The translations under genes were made by a program, and so were the position numbers. 46,542 nt of DNA from a virus, in IMG/VR virus record IMGVR_UViG_3300048586_000850, positions 1-46,542 of that record; one strand, 5' to 3'. The notes beneath the pieces were generated by a model that saw only the letters and a list, made by a program, of their open reading frames with translations, searched no databases and was not told the DNA's origin. Below are positions 15,327 to 23,193 of the stretch, piece by piece. Within the stretch, counting starts at the first letter, position 1. Every line of letters starts with the position of its first letter.

Positions 15327-15602
15327 ATGGGCGCCCATGAACAACGTTGCGCGTGCGTGGAGTGCAAGACACACTTCTATCTCGTGCCGCCTTACGCGCC
15401 TGATCGGAGCACGTGCGAGGATTGCTACGCCAAACTGAAGCCATCCACGGCCGGCGAATGCGCGCACTGCAACCGGATCATCTCGGTCGGCGATCGCTTC
15501 TACCGAACGTATGGCGGTAACGTCTGCGTGAAATGCTGCGAGAAGATGAGATGGGACCCTGACTATGACAGGGCACGCGTACACGCAAAGGAGTTGGTTT
15601 AA
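15327..15602 (+). CDS. zinc-ribbon protein
   Basis: A 91-aa protein with AAGGGA upstream of ATG 15327. It has three or four C-x2-C pairs: CACVEC (C-x2-C), CEDC, CAHC and CVKCC. Two zinc-ribbon knuckles are therefore likely, one near residues 8-35 and one near 48-75 (GECAHCNRIISVGDRFYRTYGG). This is common for small phage regulators. Its stop is five bases before a tRNA-like gene. Confidence 0.55.
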   Translation: MGAHEQRCACVECKTHFYLVPPYAPDRSTCEDCYAKLKPSTAGECAHCNRIISVGDRFYRTYGGNVCVKCCEKMRWDPDYDRARVHAKELV

Positions 15603-15607
15603 CAAAC

Positions 15608-15719
15608 GGACCGGTAGCTCAATGGAAGAGCGCCGCCCACAAGGCGGTAGTGTGCTGGAAGAGTAGGGGATGGCCTCCTGAGGGTACCAGTCGTGTGGGT
15701 TCGACTCCCGCCCGGTCCA
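15608..15719 (+). tRNA. tRNA-like gene with very long variable arm
   Basis: The ends form a perfect 7-bp acceptor stem (GGACCGG with CCGGTCC), with TA at positions 8-9, a D stem GCTC/GAGC around AATGGAA, and a T arm GTGGG-TTCGACT-CCCGC. The total is 112 nt, against the usual 73-93, because about 40 bases separate the anticodon stem from the T arm; these can pair in part (CTGG with CCAG, CCT with AGG). The anticodon stem is CCGCC/GGCGG with a 5-nt loop CACAA, or GCCGC/GCGGT with a 7-nt loop CCACAAG. Neither has the usual T33, so the anticodon is unclear. CCA is not encoded. Confidence 0.6.
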
Positions 15720-15747
15720 ATACCCGTAAATCGGGTGATTCCGGTCT

Positions 15748-15780
15748 GCCGCCTCGCCGTGAGGCGGCGGGCCTTTCATT
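15748..15780 (+). terminator. candidate intrinsic terminator
   Basis: GCCGCCTC-GCCGT-GAGGCGGC is a perfect 8-bp GC-rich stem, followed by GGGCCTTTCATT with only a short T run. A smaller hairpin, ACCCG-TAAAT-CGGGT, lies at 15722-15736. Together they could end transcription after the tRNA-like gene. The rest of the gap to 16065 has no gene I can support; only very short frames (about 20 codons) are open there. Confidence 0.5.
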
Positions 15781-16065
15781 GAAACCAAAATCACGATACG
15801 GAGGAGAAAGCGATTTAACAAAAGAACTCACCCGTGAACCACGGATGACGGCACCACGCGCACGCAGAAAAGTTCGTGCAGACGTGACCGCTACTGGCTT
15901 GCCTGTAGCGTGGTGATTGCCCGGCCATGGATGGCATCGTTGAATTGCGAACGGTGGTACGCGATGCGATCGCTGTACGCACTGAACGCTAGTAAGTGTT
16001 CGGGTCTTATGTAGACCCGAACACCCCCCAAAAACATTGGATTTTTCGGGCCAAATAAACGCACG

Positions 16066-16911
16066 ATGCACCGAATGGAAGCAACCAAACCAAGGCAACA
16101 GGAGCTTGATTTCTCCTCCGAAGGGTATCGCAAATGGGCAGTAGAACACTCGTCCATTCTCCGCGAGCTCTACGTCGAGGAGGGATCCGGCCGGAAACGC
16201 CGAGCCATCAAACTGAACACCTCCGAGGTGCGATGCGTGATGTATCGGCTCGCCAAGTTCGAGATCTCGTTCGAATCGATCGCAAAGCTAGCCAGCGAAT
16301 GCGACATATCGGTTCGATCGGCGGAACGAATCATCAAGGCGCTCTCCGATCGCGGACTCCTCACCATCGAAAAGATGAACACCGGCCGAGGTCAGTTTCC
16401 CAGCAATCGGTACATCGTGTTTTGGAGCGAGCTGACCACCGTCAGACCGACTCCAAAATTTTGCCCACCGTCCGCCACGCCGTCCGCCACACCATCCGCC
16501 ACGCCGTCCGCCACGCCGTCCGCCATGGTGGCGGACAATAGAACAGAAATAAAAGAAGAAACTACAACAACGGATCCATGGCAGGTTGTTGTTGTTTCTT
16601 TGGAAGCTCTGGGTGTGACGCAGAAGGCGAAGGCGATCGAGGCGGCGAAGGTACGAGGGGCCACCCCGCAGCAAGTGTTGGATCAGATCGAGGAACTGAA
16701 GCGGCAAACAACGAACCCTGGCGTCATCTACAACCAGATCCGGCGGCCCACGGCCCCATCTGGCGACGTTGCGATTGTGCACCGACCCAAACCTCGTCCG
16801 AGCTACGAACTGATGCGAGCGAAGGCCTACGGCGTTTTACGTGAGAGACTCGGCAGGATCCCCTCCGAGTCCGAGATCGAAGAGTTTATGAATTCCCCTG
16901 CAACGGGGTAA
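16066..16911 (+). CDS. replication-initiator-like winged-helix protein
   Basis: A 281-aa protein. Residues about 20-120 are a winged-helix domain: EVRCVMYRLAKF, then SIAKLASECDISVRSAERII as the recognition unit and KALSDRGLLTIEKMNTG as wing. A linker of SATP repeats (residues about 136-153) is encoded by five 12-bp DNA repeats, followed by a polar linker and a C-terminal domain (VTQKAKAIEAAKVRGATPQQ; SYELMRAKAYGVLRERLG). The plan (DNA-binding domain, repeat-coded linker, C-terminal helical domain) is like phage O/DnaD-type initiators that bind their origin and load the helicase. Family membership is inferred from the plan, not from a known signature. No good ribosome site; ATG 16075 is an alternative start. 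Confidence 0.6.
   Translation: MHRMEATKPRQQELDFSSEGYRKWAVEHSSILRELYVEEGSGRKRRAIKLNTSEVRCVMYRLAKFEISFESIAKLASECDISVRSAERIIKALSDRGLLTIEKMNTGRGQFPSNRYIVFWSELTTVRPTPKFCPPSATPSATPSATPSATPSAMVADNRTEIKEETTTTDPWQVVVVSLEALGVTQKAKAIEAAKVRGATPQQVLDQIEELKRQTTNPGVIYNQIRRPTAPSGDVAIVHRPKPRPSYELMRAKAYGVLRERLGRIPSESEIEEFMNSPATG
16468..16575 (+). repeat. five 12-bp iterons plus AT-rich tract, candidate replication origin
   Basis: Five direct repeats of CCGTCCGCCACG with one or two mismatches fill 16468-16527. They end in a perfect inverted repeat, GTCCGCCA-TGG-TGGCGGAC (16518-16536), and are followed by a purine/AT-rich tract to about 16575 (GAACAGAAATAAAAGAAG...). Iterons next to an AT-rich unwinding region inside the initiator gene are the layout of the lambda origin within gene O. 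The function is inferred; the repeats could also be a simple coding expansion. Confidence 0.5.
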
Positions 16912-16927
16912 CCAACCAGGAGCACCG

Positions 16928-17449
16928 ATGGAAAAAGAAAACTATGAAACGTGGAAGGTCGTTCGGCACGATCAAGGCTTTGCGGTTATCGATAAGGCTG
17001 GAGAGACCGTGTCGAACTCTCCCGATATTCAGCTTGCGATTCAGCGCGCCAGCGAGATCGCCAAGTTCCGCAAGCTCGATGGAGTTGTATTTGTCGGAGG
17101 CGCTCAAGTGGACAGCCGGCCGTTTAAGCTGATGCCTCCGCCGGCGGATCGATGTCCCGTCTGCGCAACGCATCACGACGCGAATGCAGCCCACAATCAA
17201 ATGAGCCTCTACTACCAATATCGGTTCTACGGTGCCCACGGCCGTTGGCCAACCTGGGCAGACGCGGCAGCCCATTTGCCGCAGAGGATACAGGATAGAT
17301 GGCGGGAATGCCTGATGCGAACCAACATGTGGAGCGAGCCATCGGATGGACAGCCGATCGCAGACCCGCCGGGTGAATCGATTCATCAGGTAATCGAAAT
17401 ACCTGCGCGCACCGAAGTGTTTGAACTGCTGCAGTTGAAGCAAGAGTAG
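16928..17449 (+). CDS. conserved phage protein with C-C-H and GRWPTW motif
   Basis: A 173-aa protein. Residues about 76-117 carry CPVCATHHDANAAHN, YYQYRFYGAHGRWPTWADAA and H116. I recognise this CPxC..H...HN...YQ..F...HGR-x-PTW-x-DA pattern from many tailed-phage early regions, where the protein has no settled function. The C76, C79, H82 and H89 set could bind zinc. The N-terminal part (KVVRHDQGFAVIDKAGETV) is a small beta unit and the tail is Glu/Pro-rich. It lies 16 bases after the initiator-like gene with GGAGCACCG before its ATG, so it probably shares that transcript. Confidence 0.6.
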   Translation: MEKENYETWKVVRHDQGFAVIDKAGETVSNSPDIQLAIQRASEIAKFRKLDGVVFVGGAQVDSRPFKLMPPPADRCPVCATHHDANAAHNQMSLYYQYRFYGAHGRWPTWADAAAHLPQRIQDRWRECLMRTNMWSEPSDGQPIADPPGESIHQVIEIPARTEVFELLQLKQE

Positions 17450-17573
17450 CTCAAACCCGAAACGAAAAAAGGGCTCACCAGTAGTCCAGTCACGCCCGAG
17501 TCTGAACCGCCAGTTAGCCCTAGGTTCGAAACTATAACCCCAGACGAAAAAGAATCAATTAGGAGGAAGAAAA

Positions 17574-18047
17574 TTGACCATTGAAAACGCAAACGGCCCT
17601 CTTACGATAGCGGACGTTTTGTCCATAGTTCATCTCATCGAGTATCTCGATTGGGACTTTTGGGTTGGCAGTCTCAACGACGATCCGCAGGGACCGCTTT
17701 ATATCCAAGTCATGTTCGACGCATGGGACCTGAAGACTGAAACGAGCCAGGTGCAGTACGGCCGCAAGTGGTTCATCTCTCGACACTCGACAACAAGCGA
17801 GATTGTGCAAACGGCTCTGATGGCGGTGCTGGCTGCACAGGAGCATGAGGTACGCGAAGAATTCCGGTACCGCGGCAAAGCGGTCTTCGGTCCGCACTTC
17901 GATGTCGAGGAACTATCCAAGCGGTTGCCGGCGATGGATCTTCGATCGCCTGTTAAATCTCCTGTGCAGAAGGTGATTCGTAATCGCGAACAATCGAAAC
18001 GCAGGTGGTCAGGCTTTTTGAAGATCGCCAAAAGGGCTCTCGGATGA
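17574..18047 (+). CDS. hypothetical protein
   Basis: A 157-aa protein from a TTG at 17574 that has a strong AGGAGGAAGAAAA site upstream; no ATG fits better. Aromatic alpha/beta start (LIEYLDWDFWVGSLNDD; YIQVMFDAWDL) with YGRKWFISRHSTTSEIVQTA following and a very basic C-terminus (QSKRRWSGFLKIAKRALG). Coupled to the next gene by ATGA. No recognised family. The ~120 bases upstream of it hold no gene. Confidence 0.5.
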   Translation: MTIENANGPLTIADVLSIVHLIEYLDWDFWVGSLNDDPQGPLYIQVMFDAWDLKTETSQVQYGRKWFISRHSTTSEIVQTALMAVLAAQEHEVREEFRYRGKAVFGPHFDVEELSKRLPAMDLRSPVKSPVQKVIRNREQSKRRWSGFLKIAKRALG

Positions 18048-18370
18048 CTAAGAAAAAGCCCACGCCATTCTTTCGTGAATATCGGGGATACGAAATCTAT
18101 GTGGAGCGTGATGTATCGATGTCCGGAATCGACCTCCTGTTCTATTCCGTATTCCGCATTCGCGATGGGTACGAACTAACGTCCGGGTTCAGTTACTCGG
18201 ACGAGAGGCCAGCAGTATTCGCAAAGCATCTAAAGGGAAGCATCGACGAGGCGATCACGTCCGGCGGCCGAAGGGCTTGCTCCGACGCCAGGCGGCCCAG
18301 TCGATGTGCTGCTCAAAGCGATCGACGAAAAGATGGTAGCCGTACAACCAATCGGCCTCGCTCCAATTGA
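18044..18370 (+). CDS. hypothetical protein, probably chimeric 3' end
   Basis: A 108-aa frame coupled to the previous gene by ATGA. The first ~70 residues look like a real small domain (FFREYRGYEIYVERDVSMSG; SVFRIRDGYELTSGFSYSD). After DEAITSG the sequence becomes Arg/Ser-rich and overlaps the 3' end of the convergent gene at 18255 by 116 bases. The natural end was probably lost where the early and late regions meet. Confidence 0.45.
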   Translation: MTKKKPTPFFREYRGYEIYVERDVSMSGIDLLFYSVFRIRDGYELTSGFSYSDERPAVFAKHLKGSIDEAITSGGRRACSDARRPSRCAAQSDRRKDGSRTTNRPRSN

Positions 18371-19346
18371 GCGGGTGCCGGCGGTGATAAATCATTGGTT
18401 CCCCTCGCCATGTGATGGTGTGGCCGAGCTGCTCCAACTCCCACGGTAACCAGTAATCCCAGAACGGTCGGCCGATCGACAATCCAATCCGGGATAGACA
18501 TCGAGCATGCTCCGGCCAAAGCAGAAAACAATCGAGCCCGTCGGGTTCCAACTCGCCATCCCCCGGAACGCCATCCCAGTTCCGCCGAATCCACACCGCC
18601 GGCTGACGTGCCTCGAGCGCGGACCGCAGGCCGGCATTGCTGCCATGCAATTCGCAATCGCTGTTGAGCAATAGAACCGGTTCGTTCCATTGCGTAGCGG
18701 TGTCGATGATCGAATTGATCGTTGGAGTAGGCCTCTCGTGCTTAGAAAGTGCATCGTCGCCAACACTACGGATTTCGACGGAGGCACGCAAATGCCCCAG
18801 GCTTCGCTGTATTCGCGATATCTCGCTGTGATGCTGCACGGCTCGGATATCCAGGCCGAATCGATTCCAGGAGCGTATGGCACGTTGCTGGGGCTCGCCA
18901 ATTTCCCCAAAGCTCGTGACCACTGACAGGGGAATGGGAGATTGCTGAGGGGGGTCCGCGTCATCCCATACCGTGGCGTGAAAGATCGGATCGAACGGAG
19001 GCGTGACCGTGGTCGTGTTTCCGATCGCATGGCCGGCCGCGTTGACGGCATTGTGCCAGGTTATCGCACTGAGGATCCAACTCTCCGGAGTGGAGGGGTC
19101 GAACGGAATGGCCTCACGAACAAGGTGGATGTGAGAGCTACAGGTGGCACAGGGGATTTCCTCGATCCATCGCCGGAGCGTCTCCTGGGGATCCCAAAAG
19201 TCCCAATACTGCCGAGCCCAATAAGGAAAGCGGTGAAGGCGACTCCAGTGCGATCGCACCGATTCCCGATCGATCAGAGTGGAACCAGCGGCAGCCGGCT
19301 GCCTTGTCTCCCCATCCCACACCAACCCAATACCCGTACCAATCAT
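18255..19346 (-). CDS. ERV/ALR-like domain fused to glycosyltransferase-like domain
   Basis: A 363-aa protein at the end of the tail operon. Residues about 30-110 carry the ERV/ALR sulfhydryl-oxidase landmarks in the correct order: W34 and H38 (SHWSRLHRF), the redox pair C66-A-T-C69 in IPCATCSSH, and W97-H98-N99-x-V101-N102 followed by Gly (ITWHNAVNAAG). In ERV/ALR proteins these residues hold FAD and form disulfides; no second shuttle Cys pair is seen. Residues about 138-330 look like a GT-A type sugar transferase: PLSVVTSFGEIGEPQQRAI, LLLNSDCEL with N228-S-D230 in the DxD position, and GLDCFLLWPEH. I know of no such fusion; both assignments are by motif only. Confidence 0.6.
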   Translation of the reverse strand: MIGTGIGLVWDGETRQPAAAGSTLIDRESVRSHWSRLHRFPYWARQYWDFWDPQETLRRWIEEIPCATCSSHIHLVREAIPFDPSTPESWILSAITWHNAVNAAGHAIGNTTTVTPPFDPIFHATVWDDADPPQQSPIPLSVVTSFGEIGEPQQRAIRSWNRFGLDIRAVQHHSEISRIQRSLGHLRASVEIRSVGDDALSKHERPTPTINSIIDTATQWNEPVLLLNSDCELHGSNAGLRSALEARQPAVWIRRNWDGVPGDGELEPDGLDCFLLWPEHARCLSRIGLSIGRPFWDYWLPWELEQLGHTITWRGEPMIYHRRHPLNWSEADWLYGYHLFVDRFEQHIDWAAWRRSKPFGRRT

Positions 19347-19358
19347 CGAGAGTTCCTG

Positions 19359-19595
19359 CTATTGCGATAGTACATCGATAAGCAAACGTAGCGTCGTGCG
19401 TTTGATGAGCACGAGTTGGCCCGACCCCAGTTGAGAAAGAATCGATCGAGCATCTGGAATAACCTCCGGATCCGGATCGTCCAGCTTCGGCGATTTCGAT
19501 TCGAGTTCCCAAAGTGTTTTGGCCAATCGGTTCTTTCGCGTCCGAATCTCCGATCGGCTCAACAGGATGGCCTTGGTGGCTGGTCGCTTCTTCAT
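19359..19595 (-). CDS. small hypothetical protein
   Basis: A 78-aa basic protein with two helices (LLSRSEIRTRKNRLAKTLWE; GQLVLIKRTTLRLLIDVLSQ) and an acidic Pro-rich loop between. It is ATGA-coupled to the glycosyltransferase-like gene upstream and lies 12 bases before the ERV-like fusion gene, so it is part of the tail operon. Function unknown. Confidence 0.45.
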   Translation of the reverse strand: MKKRPATKAILLSRSEIRTRKNRLAKTLWELESKSPKLDDPDPEVIPDARSILSQLGSGQLVLIKRTTLRLLIDVLSQ

Positions 19596-20392
19596 AGTTC
19601 CAAGATCCTCGATTTGTTCTGGCCGTAGTAATGGACGAAGGGAGCGTCCCCATCACCCACGTTGGTCCATATATCGCGACGCAACAGGGGAAGCGTTCGC
19701 CCCTCGGCGTGGAGCAAGTTCGCAAAGATCTCAAAATAGGACTCGTCGCAACCGAAATGCGGCCTGTCGTAGCAGCGATCGTAGGTTTCTAGACAAACCG
19801 CAGAGGCCTCGCGTTGCATCCGATACCGCGTTACCCAAAACGGAAGGCTGAGGAATTCGAATTTTTCCTCCAACCATTTGAGGAAACTCTCAGCGATTGC
19901 TCGGTCCAACGTGAAAAGCATCGTAGAGACCGCTAGCTCCGATCGCTGAGTTTGATGCGAACCGGGATCGATGAGGTTCCGATACGCAAAAATCCAGCAG
20001 AGCTTTTGAATCTGATAATTGCTCGCCGACTCGACCGATAGATTCCCGTAGTGAACGCCTGGTTCGAGCAGCATATCGATCGATGCTCGATCATCGGGAA
20101 TGATGTCGAGGTCCATCCATATGAAGCGATCCGCCTGTCCATAGCGAACGAAGTCATGGACCGCGAGAAACATTGTGAGTGTCCCAAAGGTCCATGAATC
20201 AGGGAATCGATCTAGCAGTCCAAAGGCACCGAGCACTCCAAAGGCACGCATGCAGTTGTCCTCGATCACCCAGTGTCGAACGCCCTGACGTTTGCACCAT
20301 TCCTTTTGCAGTATCAATGCGTTGTCCTGCCAACTGGGAATGAGGGGATTACGTCTGGAACGATAATCGCCGGTATAGATCACTGCTTTCAT
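19592..20392 (-). CDS. glycosyltransferase-like protein (GT-A, DxD)
   Basis: A 266-aa protein starting MKAVIYTGDYRSRRN at ATG 20392, which overlaps the stop of the large tail gene; a longer frame upstream is a shadow of that gene. It has a nucleotide-sugar-type start, a DxD at residues 94-96 in RFIWMDLDIIPDDRASID (the metal and sugar-phosphate site of GT-A folds), and downstream AVSTMLFTLDRAIAESFL and CDESYFEIFANLL, which resemble the acceptor side of GT8/GT32-like enzymes. It probably modifies a virion protein or surface sugar. This is the second transferase-like gene in the operon. The exact family is uncertain. Confidence 0.6.
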   Translation of the reverse strand: MKAVIYTGDYRSRRNPLIPSWQDNALILQKEWCKRQGVRHWVIEDNCMRAFGVLGAFGLLDRFPDSWTFGTLTMFLAVHDFVRYGQADRFIWMDLDIIPDDRASIDMLLEPGVHYGNLSVESASNYQIQKLCWIFAYRNLIDPGSHQTQRSELAVSTMLFTLDRAIAESFLKWLEEKFEFLSLPFWVTRYRMQREASAVCLETYDRCYDRPHFGCDESYFEIFANLLHAEGRTLPLLRRDIWTNVGDGDAPFVHYYGQNKSRILEL

Positions 20393-23193
20393 CGGGGTAT
20401 CAATTGGATTGTTAGAGTTGCGGGAGACAGCGTAACCGTGCCATCGGTCGCGATCGCAGATGGCCATTCGATCGCCGGGATAGCAGTCGAAACAGAATGG
20501 GCGCCGAATAGATTCGCCGGTGTGACAGCGACATCGAGCGGAGCGAATGCCTGGTGGCTCCAATGCGATGCCTGGAATTCCAGCCAGGCGTCGTCGATTC
20601 GCAACGACGCGTCGATGTTCGCGTACTCGTTCCGCCGGCGAAAAAGACTGAATCCGAATTGCGGGATCGAAAGACGCCAATTGCCGTTGGTCTCACGGAG
20701 GGTGATAGTCCCGAGATTAAGAAACAATCCGTAGTCGTCCCGATAGGTTCGATAGAAACCGAACGGATCGTACACACGTGCGTCTCGAGAGAATCCCGCG
20801 ATGGGTAGGATAGGGATGTAGGACAATCCACCTCGAGCGCGAAAGGTCGCGTCCGGAGTGACCAGTGTCGACACACCGAACCCATCGCACGCCAACGAAG
20901 GATTCGGGCAGGTTTCATTCCAACGCCAACGACTCGTGGCGGTCGCCCTGTATCCTCCGGCGATGGACGAGACCAGGCGTCGGGTGAAATTGCCAAAGGT
21001 CCAATCGGCAAACTCCTCAAAGCTATCGAGAGGATCGATGTGCTCATCGTCGAGAGTTACCGTGAAGCCGGCGATCGACACAGCAATCGATCGGATGTCT
21101 AACGCGGTGAACAACAGGCGTTGATGTTCGCTCGTCGCCTGCAAGGGGATGTCACCGACGGACGTGGAAGAGATCGCGTCCGCGGCCGGGTTGATGTCGA
21201 CGATCGGATTCATCGACCATCTATTTCGAACCACGATTGGAATCGACGGGGGAGATTCGACCGGATCGCCGTCGGGTTCATAGATCGCAGGGACAATGTT
21301 GTGGGAGTTCTCGTCCGCACAGTTGATGAGACCGCCGGCGATGGCCGTATCGGTTACTACGATGGATCGATCGGCCGCGACTGCAAAGCGACCGCCCGCA
21401 TCGTCATCGAGTTCGTAGACCGTGGCATCCAAATTCGTCGACTGCCATCGAATTCCGACGGGAGTTCCGGCGAGTGGAAACGACTTGACCCAGTTTTCCC
21501 CAAAGTCAACATCGACAAACCCCAACGGCAGGACGGGAGTGAGCGGTGGATCGGTAACGTCGATCGAGATTGCGAACGTGCGATGCATGGTGATTCCCGC
21601 TTCGCTATCGGCGTATACCGTGAGCGGTACCGTCGCAGGCGTTTCGATAGACGAGAGACTCACAATGGAAACCTGGCCGGTGTCCTGATCGATCGCGAAG
21701 GCGTTAAACGGATCGCTGCACCGATACTTGATTGCATACTGGCCGATCGAGGGGGAAGCAGGCCCCTTGACCGGCCGTGCGGGTAGTTCGGCAGATACGG
21801 CGAACGTTACCCAAATCTCGTGGAGGATACGACGTTCGCGTGTCGCTCGAGACAAACCGTCGATCGATTGAAAGTCGTACAGAAAACGTGATGCGGCCCC
21901 GGAGTGAAACAATCTGTCCGCATGGCATGGAATGGCGGCAGAGTAGACCTGGCTCCATCCTCCCGTCTCTGTGCTGGTGGTTGTCGTCACTCCGGACCAG
22001 GTCCCGTATCCGGAGCAGCATCCGAAAGATGCACCTAAACCGCCGCTCGGGATGCAAGCCTCATAGCTCCGGGTTTCGATCGTGTGGGTGTAATGCCACA
22101 CGTTGAACGCAATTTGGATGGGGTCGATCGGATTGAACGTGAGCTCGAATAGATACCCATACTTCCTCGTCTCCGTTGTCTCGACGATGTTTCGCTGAAA
22201 GCACGTGTCCGCCGGCTCGACGGTGGTCGTTGTGACATCCGGCTCGCACGTCGGCAGATCATTTTGCACCACGGTTACGATGGCATCAGCCAATTCCGGA
22301 TGGGTAACGGCGATCGCGGCGATCGCAGATTCGAACGCGCTCGCGATGTCGTCGGCCGTCGGGCATGGAACGGCAGCCAGGTTAACCGTGAACTGGGTGC
22401 ACCGGTACCGCCACGCCATAGGCGTCTTAATGAATCGTTCGTCTGGCCAATGAAACGTTTGGCTCTCGTTAAACTCTCCATCGATGGAAACCTCGCCATA
22501 GAGGCGAGTGGCAACCGGCGAGCAATCGACCGGGTCAAAGATGGCCGCGATGGTCTCGCTCTCCGGAGCCGACGGTAGCTCGATGGATACGGTAAAGTCT
22601 CGAACCGCCTGGCTGTGAGCCACCACGCAGCTTCCGTAGAGAACTACATTCCTCGACACCACATTTGTACAACCGTCGCTCCATCGACGGTACGGAACCT
22701 CGAATACCGAATGGCCAACTGAAAAGGTTTCATCGAATTCAATTGTGTTGGCAGGCTCGGAGTACTCGTCGACATAGGTCGCGGTTCCATCCCCTCTGTC
22801 CTCCAGAACATAGGAGATCGTTCGCTCCGAGATAGTCCGCTTAATCCGAATCGATTCGATCGGGCGATCGCAGAGATCCGGCCAGCATGGCCTGGCATCC
22901 GATGTCAGCACGTTGGTCGATTGCTCGCGGCGGAGGAGTATCGGTTGCCCATCGCCGACGTGTTCGATGGATAGATTCGCGACCGGCTCAAGCACGTCGG
23001 TATGGAGCAGGACCGCATACCCTGCCCCCAACGAACCGCCCGCTGCACCTGCGATACGACCGAACGCACGTGCGGGAGTGAAGAGGATTCCAGGCCGATG
23101 CACAAGCTTAACAGAACGGGGAGGCTCACCACTGAGCAGATCCAGCGCACCCTGGGCGTCCGAGCGGCTGAAGTAAAGAGTCTCGTCGTTCAT
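20389..23193 (-). CDS. large Cys-rich tail protein
   Basis: A 934-aa, beta-rich protein beginning MNDETLYFSRSDAQGALDLL at ATG 23193 (ATGA overlap with the gene before). It follows the tape measure and two smaller tail genes, the position of distal tail, baseplate or host-contact proteins. It contains at least 16 Cys, many in close pairs (CWPDLC; FGCCSGYG; CPNPSLAC), which is unusual for a phage tail and suggests disulfides. A cadherin/Ig-like section lies near the middle (AIDQDTGQVSIVSLSS; FAISIDVTDPPLTP). Thr-rich runs (VTTTTVEP, VTTTTSTETGG) could be sugar acceptors. The N-terminus resembles that of the 121-aa protein encoded upstream. Confidence 0.65.
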   Translation of the reverse strand: MNDETLYFSRSDAQGALDLLSGEPPRSVKLVHRPGILFTPARAFGRIAGAAGGSLGAGYAVLLHTDVLEPVANLSIEHVGDGQPILLRREQSTNVLTSDARPCWPDLCDRPIESIRIKRTISERTISYVLEDRGDGTATYVDEYSEPANTIEFDETFSVGHSVFEVPYRRWSDGCTNVVSRNVVLYGSCVVAHSQAVRDFTVSIELPSAPESETIAAIFDPVDCSPVATRLYGEVSIDGEFNESQTFHWPDERFIKTPMAWRYRCTQFTVNLAAVPCPTADDIASAFESAIAAIAVTHPELADAIVTVVQNDLPTCEPDVTTTTVEPADTCFQRNIVETTETRKYGYLFELTFNPIDPIQIAFNVWHYTHTIETRSYEACIPSGGLGASFGCCSGYGTWSGVTTTTSTETGGWSQVYSAAIPCHADRLFHSGAASRFLYDFQSIDGLSRATRERRILHEIWVTFAVSAELPARPVKGPASPSIGQYAIKYRCSDPFNAFAIDQDTGQVSIVSLSSIETPATVPLTVYADSEAGITMHRTFAISIDVTDPPLTPVLPLGFVDVDFGENWVKSFPLAGTPVGIRWQSTNLDATVYELDDDAGGRFAVAADRSIVVTDTAIAGGLINCADENSHNIVPAIYEPDGDPVESPPSIPIVVRNRWSMNPIVDINPAADAISSTSVGDIPLQATSEHQRLLFTALDIRSIAVSIAGFTVTLDDEHIDPLDSFEEFADWTFGNFTRRLVSSIAGGYRATATSRWRWNETCPNPSLACDGFGVSTLVTPDATFRARGGLSYIPILPIAGFSRDARVYDPFGFYRTYRDDYGLFLNLGTITLRETNGNWRLSIPQFGFSLFRRRNEYANIDASLRIDDAWLEFQASHWSHQAFAPLDVAVTPANLFGAHSVSTAIPAIEWPSAIATDGTVTLSPATLTIQLIPR

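Noticed and set aside
15650-15916. 88-aa frame across the tRNA-like gene
   Set aside because: The beginning translates the tRNA-like T arm and acceptor stem (GTSRVGSTPARSNT type), a typical tRNA-derived artefact.
15846-15991. two frames of about 21-23 codons downstream of the tRNA-like gene
   Set aside because: Too short, with no ribosome site and no relatives in the window.
16468-16527. CRISPR-like array
   Set aside because: The repeats are 12 bp, contiguous and in frame inside a coding region, with no spacers and no cas genes.
19595-20680. N-terminal extension of the glycosyltransferase-like gene (from 20680)
   Set aside because: The extra 96 residues are a shadow of the large tail gene; MKAVIYTGDY at 20392 overlaps the upstream stop as an ATGA start.
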